Below are positions 56,352 through 64,000 of a stretch of 64,000 bases of DNA, one piece after another. Under the pieces are notes generated by a model, which was not told where the DNA came from, searched no databases, and worked only from the letters and a program-made list of their open reading frames with translations. Position 1 is the stretch's first letter. Every line of letters starts with the position of its first letter. The DNA lies in NCBI GenBank assembly GCA_963920575.1, contig OY986967.1, positions 8,736,061-8,800,060 of the forward strand, given 5' to 3'. This stretch comes from Narthecium ossifragum. Lineage: Eukaryota > Streptophyta > Magnoliopsida > Dioscoreales > Nartheciaceae. Both the position numbers and the translations under genes were made by a program.

Positions 56352-56554
56352 ACCAATAGCTGTTTTATAAGCTGTCCTGTAAGCCCAAAGTGCATCGTCT
56401 AGCTTTATGGCCCAATCTGTGCGGTCAATATGAACAGTTTTCTCTAAAATGCGTTTTATTTCCTTATTAGAGAGTTCTACCTTGCCACTGGTTTGAGGAT
56501 GATAAAGGTTGGCTAGCTTATGTGTAATAGAATACTTTCTAAGAAGGGAAGCAA

Positions 56555-57265
56555 TTATTGATTATTGAAATGAGAACCACCATCACTAATAATCGCATGA
56601 GGACAACCAAATCGAGAAAAGATATTACTTTGAAGAAATTTAACCACAACTTTATGATCATTCGACTTGGTTGCTATAGCTTCTACCCATTTAGGCACGT
56701 AGTCGACAGCTACAAGGATATACTGAAAACCAAAGGAAGGTAGAAAGGGGCCCATGAAATCAATACCCCAGATATCAAAAATATCGGCAACTAAAATCGG
56801 GGTCTGAGGCATCTCATTCCTACGAGAGATATTTCCAGTTTTCTGACATCGAATGCAGAATTGGCAAAAATTATGAGAATCCTTAAAAATTGTAGGCCAA
56901 TAAAATCCACTCTGTAAAACTTTTGCAGCGGTTTTCTTTCCTGAGAAATGACCACCACATGCATGTGTATGACAGAAAATGAGAATATGATGAACTTCAG
57001 ACTCGGGCACACACCTACGGATAACTTGGTCAGAGCAGTGCTTAAATAACTCAGGGTCTTCCCATATATAATATTTAATCTGAGAAAAGAATCTGTCTTT
57101 GGCATTTTTAGACCAAGAGTCAGGAAGCTTGTCTGAAACAAGAAAATTAACTATATGTGCATACCAAGGTTGTGAATGACGAGTCACCTGAAAAAGATGC
57201 TCGTCTGGAAAGGAGGTATTAACAGGAGTGTTATCAAGAATATGCTCCAAAGGAAGGCGAGACAA
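56555..57265 (-). pseudogene. Athila-like integrase, zinc-binding and catalytic part
   Basis: Zinc-binding residues in [14 protein letters not shown] and [12 protein letters not shown], then [10 protein letters not shown] with the first Asp and [14 protein letters not shown] with the second Asp. A stop follows and the Glu-containing stretch lies in another frame (about 56480-56550). It precedes the C-terminal part with a shift between. Confidence 0.85.
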
Positions 57266-57382
57266 GCGATCAACAACTACATTTTATGAACCTTTCTTAT
57301 CCCTATTCTCTAGATCAAATTCTTGCAAAAGCAAGATCCAACAAATCAGTCTAGGTTTGGCATCCTTTTTAGCTAAAAGATA

Positions 57383-58618
57383 TCACAGAGCGGCATGATC
57401 AGTATAGATAATGATTTTGGAACCTAGGAGGTAGGAACAGAACTTTTCCAATGCAAAAATAAGTGCTAACAATTCCTTCTCAGTAGTCGTATAATTTAAT
57501 TGAGATTCAGAGAGGGTCTTACTGGCATAATAAATCACATATGGGAATTTATTTACTCGTTGTCCTAAAACAACTCCTATGACAGAGTCAGAAGTGTCAC
57601 ACATAAGTTCAAAAGGTAGAGAGTAATCAGGGGCATGAACGATAGGTGCAGTAGACAATAAATCACGAATGGTCTTAAAAGCAGTAAAACAAGCATTATC
57701 GAAGACAAAAGGGACATCCTTGGCTAGCAATTCACACAAGGGTCGTGAAATTTTAGAAAAATCTTTGATGAATCGATGGTAGAATCCAGCATGACCTAGA
57801 AAAGAGCGAATCTGACGTACAGAAGTCGGCGAAGGCAGTTTCGCAATTAACTCAACTTTAGCCCTATCAACTTCTATTCCATGCTTAGAGACAATGTGAC
57901 CTAAAACGATTCCTTCTTGAACCATGAAGCGGCTCTTTTCCCAACAGAGAACTAAATTAGTTTCAATGCAACGATCTAAAACTTTTGAAAGGTTGTTTAA
58001 ACATGATTCAAAAAAACTGCCAAACACAGACAAATCATCCATGAAGACTTCTAAGAATTTATCAATCATATCAGAGAAGATGACTATCATACATCGTTGG
58101 AAAGTTGCAGGTGCATTACAAAGGCAAAAAGGCATCCTACGATAAGCAAAAGTACCAAAAGGGCAAGTAAAACTAGTCTTCTCTGGATCTTGAGGATCAA
58201 TTGTAACTTGGTTATTCCCTGAATATCCATCTAGAAAACAATAATAACTCTGGCCGGAAGGTCTTTATAAGATTTGATCAATGAAAGGAAGAGGGAAGTG
58301 ATCTTTTCTAGTCAAAGCATTAAGTTTCCTATAATCAATACAAACACGCAATCCCGTGGTCTGGCGCATTGGGATCTGATCACCGTTCTCATTTTCTACA
58401 ACTGTTAAGCCTGATTTCTTAGGGACGGCTTGTGTAGGGCTGACCCACTGGCTATCAGAAATTGGGTATATATTACCCGCATCCAGAAGTTTCACCACTT
58501 CTTTCTTCACTACCTCTTTCATATTCGGATTCAGCCGGTGTTGCATTTCCCTAACAGTTTTAGACTCATCCTCTAAGTGAATCTTATGCATACAAATCGA
58601 GGGATCAATACCTTTCAA
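57383..58618 (-). pseudogene. Athila-like reverse transcriptase and RNase H
   Basis: RT start in 58618-58265 (HRLNPNMKEVVKKEVVKLLD, then GLRVCIDYRKLNALTRKDHF), a TAA in the same frame near 58265, then 58135-57383 with MPFCLCNAPATFQRC, the catalytic FMDDLSVFG, HAGFYHRFIKDFSK, and RNase H (LMCDTSDSVIGVVLGQR, TTEKELLALIFALEKF, IIYTDHAAL). A TGA follows at 57380-57382 and a TAA near 57287. The frame is otherwise kept, so decay is moderate. Confidence 0.88.
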
Positions 58619-58930
58619 ATCAGTGACCGTCCAACCTTTTGCTTTCCTATGATCCTTAAGAACATCAACAAGTTGACTCTCCTGATCGGAAGATAAAGAT
58701 GAAGAAATGATAACGGGAAGAGTAGAGTTTGATCCTAGGAAAACGTATTTTAGAGTTTTAGGTAGTGGTTTAAGTTCAAGTTCAGGTGGTGACTCCAGTG
58801 AAGTAAGAGCAGGAGTTGATGAGAGTGATGGAAGGGGTTCAACAACCCAGGAGACGGTCTCTCGGCCATTTCCAGAATCATGACCGACCAGTCACTCAGG
58901 TGTGCGATTGGTCGGATCTAGAGTGACCGG

Positions 58931-59401
58931 TCACTCAGGAGGCCGATCGGTCGGTCCAGAATCCATTTGTGTTCCAAGATCGTCTTTCGATTGTGCAATT
59001 CCTATATTAACATCACTCTCATCATTTGAATCATATTCATGCAGAATAGCAGTCGATCCATCATTATATAATTTCATGTCATAATCATCATGATTAGAAT
59101 CATATTCACTCAAAATTTCGGACAGTTTATCGGTTATCATAGAATGAGATTTATCATCAATACATTCAGTCAAAATATCAACATTATAACATTCATCATC
59201 ATCAGGCTCAGGCAAACATGTAGTTTTAAAAATATTCAATTTAACATGCATGTGACCAAAGGAAACATCCATCACACCAGTTCGACAATTTATGCAGGCA
59301 TTAGCAGTGGCCAAAAGGGGACGTCCTAGAATAATGGGTACAGTCTTTTTACAGTGGACAACAGGTTCCATATCTAAGACAACAAAGTCAATAGGAAACA
59401 A
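58931..59401 (-). pseudogene. Athila-like protease region
   Basis: Minus strand MFPIDFVVLDMEP, then VPIILGRPLLATANACIN and GVMDVSFGHM, the C-terminal half of the aspartic protease of this lineage, followed by an acidic Asp/Ser-rich linker toward RT. The active-site segment would lie upstream, past 59401, and is replaced by LTR sequence at about 59455. Confidence 0.75.
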
Positions 59402-59454
59402 GAAATTATCCAGTTTGACTAAAACATCTTCTAAGATACCTCTAGGTGTCTAAA

Positions 59455-59907
59455 TGGACCTATCTGGAAATGTGTTCAACATGAAAGATGTAGATTAGGA
59501 AGTCTTCTGTCCTGTTACATTATATGGACTTATCTGTAATATTTGGTGAATATTCTCCTGAGCATCGACGGACCAGTTTCCCAGCATCTGTTTATCTTCA
59601 TATTCTTGAAAACTGCTATTAATATGTCTAGAATCTCCCAAAGTGTCCAACATAAAAGTTGTTCATTTTGAAGTCTTCTATAAGTCCTCAAATTTTCAAG
59701 AATTTAGGATTTATCTAGAGAATTTGGTGAATTCTTTTCAAACTGCCAGCAAAATAGCGTAATTTCCACATATTAGTCTTTTTCTATATTTTTTAACTTG
59801 AATCTTCATTAAATCTTAAATCAATTAAGAAACTATCAAATACAAACACTCTCAGGCTAACAAATGTAAATTAAGGGGTTTAAATATGAATATTTAGTGA
59901 CTCATCA
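59455..59907 (-). repeat. Shortened 5' LTR of the Athila-like element
   Basis: About 453 bp from TGATGAGTCACTAAATATTC (59907, minus strand), matching the first third of the 3' LTR, then joined directly to protease coding sequence. The remaining LTR, primer site and gag are deleted. Confidence 0.85.
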
Positions 59908-61633
59908 GTGTGTTGTTTAATTGATTGTTCTTCAATTAAAGTATGCTAGCTGATGCTTGGTAGCTTGATTATCACCTGATTATGATTTGCTAGGATTTGG
60001 TTTTGTTTTGATATGGGTTTAAACAGGATTTCATTATATTATTTTCGGATTTTTTGGTTTAATTAGAACAGTGGTGTTCTAACGTGATTTCCGAGCTGTA
60101 TTTCCGAGCTGTACGTGCATGATCTGGGTTGGTGTTCGGAATGACAGTTGGACATCTATGAGCTAGCTTTCATTCCCAACTGGTTTCATGATTTTTAGAT
60201 TTACGTACATTGTATGGTGAATTAAATGGACTGTTTGTGTTGAAACATGACAGTTAGCTTGATTAGTGTATTTAAATGGTTTTTAATTATTTAATTAAGT
60301 TTATTATTGGCTGCGATGATATTGATGATCCTTGGAAGAGATCTGCAAAGTTTGGTTTTTATACAAGTTATTTTCAATGGGATTTTGATTGATTTATCAA
60401 ATCTGTAGTTTTACCGAAATTGTAAGTTTTGATCAACTTTTGTTTATCCGATTGATCTGGTTGTTGGATATGTGATTCGGGGTGTGCCGTTGAGTGGGCA
60501 TATCATGTTTTGTATCAATTGAATAGTTAAATTGATAATTATGATTTTCCAGAGTTTGTAGATCATTTGCTCTAATTGGATAAATTGAGTTGTTCGTTAT
60601 CGCTTTATAATAATGTTATTATATCTGTATAGGCCCTGTGCTTGGCATGTGGTTGAACTAAGGGGGTTGCACCCCTTGGGATGTGTAGAATAAAATATAC
60701 ATTCTATTTAGACCCTTGCCATGTTCACCCTTGGCGAGTTATGTGCTGCACCTAGCCCTGTGTAATAATTCGCATATTATTGCATGCATGAATTGTTATC
60801 TACGTGTATGATCATACATGGCTTGTTTGCATTAGATGCCTAAGGATAGGGCGTGGGCGATGGGTTGATCGGATAGCTTGGATCTAGCTCTAGGACCGTG
60901 GCGGGTAGTGTGGTCCAGGATCGGATGATAGTATTCAGTCAATATCAATGATAGGCTTAGATGACTTGAATACATGTTGATCGATGGTTTAGAGGTCGTG
61001 TCGGCCTCGAGCCGATTATGAGGTGTAGTCGGTGTCCGGTGTTCTATGACTCTTGAGTAGAGGGTGTGCCTACTCAGCGGTGTTGGTTCCCGCCTAGCAA
61101 TGCCGGTTCCCTGCTTGTGGGTATGCAGTGTTGGTTTCATGCATTCAGGGACATGCGGTGGGGTTATGAGGACCATGTGTACACCCAGGCTTGCTTGAGG
61201 GCGACATTGTTGTGTTCCCTGCTTTCTGTGTGTCGTAGTATAGATCCCTACTGAGCTTAATTGCTCACTCCTACCCGTTCTGCGTTTTGCAGGTTCAGGC
61301 GTTAGCTCTTCTTCGGTGGCCCCTACTGGGCAGGTGTTTGGTGGCGCGGCGGCGTCTGGCGGTGCTTGAGGAGCGGTGATCATTGTCTGTACCCTTTTTG
61401 TTTAGTTAGCTTCCTACGGGAGTATGTTGTATACATGTTAACCCTTTTGAGGATTTGAATTTATCTTATTATATTATTGAGGTTTGGAATTATTGTTTTA
61501 ATAAGGGTGTTTATGAATTGTTTAGGGAAACCAGTAAGCTAGAGGAAATCCTCGCTAAAACTTTTCTGCATTTGGTTAGGTTCCGGTTCGCGTCGCCCGG
61601 CCCGGTTGGGCTTTCGCGGGTCGGGGCGCAACA

Positions 61634-62762
61634 CAATCTCTATCATCACGAAACTGGAATTCTTTGTTAGGATTTTTTTATGGGATCTGGTTTAGAGTCT
61701 ACGGGAAGCGGGAGGTTTGGGACTTCGATGTTTCAGCTCTTGGCAACATGCTCTCCACGGTCGTCTCTCCCACCGGACCAGTTCTGCTGCAACTGAACTA
61801 CATCTACACCTCCGATGGGTACCTGGTCCTCATAGTAAGGTTAGTGTCCTCTGCGACTCTTGGATTTCTGATGCTCCACTGATTTCCTCCCCCACTCTTT
61901 TTTCTTCTTCTTTATTGGCCGAGACTGTGGTTGGCAACTTATTGATGGAGGCCGGGGATTTGAACGTTGCTTTAATCTCCTCCGTGTTCCATCCAGAACT
62001 CTGCTCACTAATCCTTAGCATCTAGCCACATTGGGAACTCGGGGATCGGGCAATCTGGGCTTTTCATAGCTCTGGTTTGATCTCCATCGCATCTCTTTAT
62101 AGATGGCTCTCTAGCACTAGATGGCTCTCTAGCACTGCAAATCCAGCTGGGTTTGGCGAGGAGCTTGTTGCTGCTTGGCAAAATTTTTGAAAGATCTCTG
62201 GTGGACCTAGGATCATCTTCATTCTCTAGAAGCTTTTTCATGGCAAAATTGTTTCTGCTGAGTCTCTCTGGAATTGGGGGTGCATCGCAAACTCATCTTG
62301 CACACGATGCCTAGCTACCCGCGAGGATGCTAATCACATTTTTTTCGGTTGCGTTTTTGCCCAAGTTAACTGGAACCGTGTTGCATCAACTTGGCAGCGC
62401 CCTTCCTCCCTCACCGATTGCTAGAACCTCCTTTCAGCATCTTTGCGGGTAGGACAGGATGATCAAAAAACTGCAGTCGCCTACACCCTGTGGTGGTTGT
62501 GGAAGGAGAGGACCACCGTCATCTTGAACAACCAAAAGCTACAGCCCACGGAACTAGCTGGCTTGATTGTTTGCTGGCTTAGAGAATTCAAACTCTCCCA
62601 ACGCCGACCTTCCTCTAGAATCCCATGCATCCCCCTTCCTCCCATGGTCTGAGAACGGACACGGCAGTCTGGTCCGACAGTGCTGGGTTAGCGGCCATCC
62701 TCATCTCTGGCTCATCTATAGCTTGGTGTTGGTCTTCTTGCCTCATGGTTCACTTGGTTGTC
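61634..62762 (+). pseudogene. LINE ORF2, C-terminal part
   Basis: Continues the frame from 51455: SIITKLEFFVRIFLWDLV, then shifted frames with WNWGC and CTRCLATREDANHIFFGCVF (zinc-binding zf-RVT end domain) and LWWLWKERTTVILNNQKLQP. Ends before an LTR at 62763. Several stops; inactive. Confidence 0.8.
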
Positions 62763-63680
62763 TGATGAGTGCATGAAAGTGCACTCTGAACTGTCTTATA
62801 ACCATCTGAATTGCTAGATTATTATCCTTAATCAACATCTTTATTACTATTTTTATATCTATATGTTGCTTCACATAGTTGTTTGGAAAATGCAGCAAAA
62901 AGGACCAAAGAAGTTGAAAAGATTACATAGATCAAATTGAAAGATTAAACTGTACCTGTTCATGAAGAACTAGATGATGTGCCATATATGGTTGGAAAGC
63001 TCTTGAAGTCTAGTTTCTGGAGAATTTTACGGTTCGTCATTTTGAGTTTCTTAGAGGAAGTTACGGCAATTTTAGTACCAATGGCACAGTCTGGATTGCA
63101 AAACAGCAAATACTCAGGAAAGAAAGATCGATCCTTCTCCCTAGTAGGATCGATCCTTCTACGCGCAGACCTGACAGAACGCATACTTTTCAGATGATCT
63201 CAGTAGGATCGATCCTACTATCCATCCTACTGAGCAGGATCGATCCTACACCCATGGAAGGATCGATCCGACTTGGGCGTAGCCAGAAATTGACGATTTT
63301 GATGCAACAGATCGATCCTACACCTATGGAAGGATCGATCCTACTGTCCCAGTGAAGAAAATCAACGGTTTGGATCTAATCCCACGATGGAGACACTTAA
63401 AGCTATAAATAGGACTCTTTTTAGGGTTTGAGGGGGGCTTTTTGGCAGCGTTTGGAGGAGAGGAGACTGGTTCAAGGCATGATTTTCTTTTCTTTTTCTC
63501 ATCTTATTTCTTCATTGGTTTTGTTGCTCTCATGATGAACATGAGTGGCTAGTTCTTCTCTAAGGTACCGATGTAGCCCTAACTAAATCATTCTATGTTA
63601 TTGGATCATGAATATTTAATCAGTTTATTTTCTTTGTTTCATTCATTATTTTCTTTGTTTCATTCAATATTTAATCAGTT
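62763..63680 (+). mobile_element. Second Athila/Tat-like LTR, probably truncated
   Basis: Begins TGATGAGTGCATGAAAGTGC, resembling the TGATGAGTCA start of the Athila-like LTRs, with a similar central part (CTTGAAGTCTAGTTTC). TATAAAT at 63404-63410. GATCGATC units at 63126/63148, 63208, 63239/63262 and 63310/63333. After about 63600 there is a short direct repeat of TTTGTTTCATTCA and AATATTTAATCAGTTTAT. Family and right end are uncertain. Confidence 0.5.
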
Positions 63681-63685
63681 TATGT

Positions 63686-64000
63686 AGACGGATGAACTGA
63701 CTTATGAATGATCGAGGAAAGATCGATCCTTCATGATGATGCACTTGACCTTCTGGCACTAAATGATCGATCTTCTTAGCAAGAAAAGATCGATCCTTTT
63801 GTGCAGAAAGCTAGACTTGGGCTAGAATACAAGCCCAAGCCCAGATCTTCTGATCCTGGTTTCACCTAACCATTTTAAGCAAACATCAACACAAACACGG
63901 TCAGTGTGTGCACACACGAGTGGGAAATAAACCGACAATGCGTAATTTATCAAATTGCCTTTGCTGGCCACAAAACAAAGCGAATTAACAGATTACACGC
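63686..64000 (-). mobile_element. Tekay-like LTR fragment at window edge
   Basis: Reverse-oriented U3 part matching 10250-10530: TGTGCACACACTGACCG, then CTTGGGCTTGTATTCTAGCC and GATCGATC units near 63719, 63766 and 63788. It breaks off at the point where other copies have the TATA box, and probably continues or ends beyond the window. Confidence 0.7.

Larger units (their letters stand above)
52065..59907 (-). mobile_element. Athila-like Ty3/gypsy element, 7.8 kb
   Basis: Minus strand, flanked by GTGTG at 52060-52064 and GTGTG at 59908-59912, a perfect target duplication. From 59907 downward: a shortened 5' LTR, protease end, RT, RNase H, integrase, GC-rich segment, long 3' untranslated region, G-rich tract and 3' LTR (53499-52065, 1435 bp). 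Gag, the primer site and the rest of the 5' LTR are missing. Several stops and a shift break pol. Confidence 0.9.
51456..61633 (+). mobile_element. Tekay-like solo LTR split by an Athila-like element
   Basis: LTR pieces 51456-52064 and 59913-61633 add to about 2.33 kb, from TATGAGTACTTGTCCCTC (a mutated TGTGAGGACCTGTCCCTC) to GTCGGGGCGCAACA. Flanks CGATC (51451-51455) and CAATC (61634-61638) are a 5-bp duplication with one mismatch, and the LINE frame continues across it. TATA-like CCTATAAG at 51843. Palindromes GACCGATCGGTC (51806) and GATCGATC (51826) lie upstream of it. It is a divergent subfamily of the Tekay-like LTRs. Confidence 0.8.

Overview
The window is a transposon-dense stretch of a flowering-plant nuclear genome. 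Evidence: a plant-type TPR/PB1 gene with a GT-AG intron; plant retrotransposon lineages with the initiator-Met tRNA primer site TGGTATCAGAGC; and MULE, PIF/Harbinger, CACTA and L1-type elements of plant type. The species cannot be fixed from sequence alone. No rRNA genes, tRNA genes, CRISPR arrays or bacterial operons were seen.

Only one host gene looks intact: a CLMP1/PHOX-like TPR-PB1 protein (CDS 20019-21945 joined to 22251-22399, 691 aa). Directly upstream (18475-19391) lie what read as the first two exons of the mitochondrial ATP synthase 24-kDa subunit gene, frameshifted and without the rest of the gene. A small secreted-peptide-like ORF at 28818-29114 is a weak second candidate. Everything else is mobile DNA or its debris.

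Layout. 1-5855: 3' end of an Athila-like Ty3/gypsy element (+) abutting a truncated inverted copy (-). 6039-7260: a Mutator-type MITE, then an A/T-rich minisatellite. 7441-12790: a GC-rich minisatellite holding two insertions, a chimeric element with a Tekay-like LTR at one end and a Cassandra-type LTR at the other (7474-10081, -), and a Tekay-like solo LTR (10228-12396, +). 12884-17779: a complete-ended MULE with a FAR1/MULE transposase carrying an OTU domain. 17780-25886: host gene region with a non-autonomous CACTA element. 29937-33530: LTR and LINE fragments. 34292-46019: a PIF/Harbinger element split by a 9.2-kb Tekay-like chromovirus (36527-45773). 46845-48328: LTR fragment and a very small TRIM. 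48329-62762: an L1-type LINE interrupted by a Tekay-like solo LTR, itself interrupted by an Athila-like element (52065-59907). 62763-64000: two more LTR pieces.

Target-site duplications were read directly for most insertions: GGTGC, GCTGG, CTTCC and GTGTG (perfect 5 bp), CGATC/CAATC (4 of 5), and 9-bp duplications with one mismatch for the MULE and the MITE. They order the nested insertions: LINE, then Tekay LTR, then Athila; Harbinger, then Tekay. The most striking unexplained pattern is a set of paired GATCGATC palindromes, mostly 20-23 bp apart, near the TATA box of several otherwise different LTRs.
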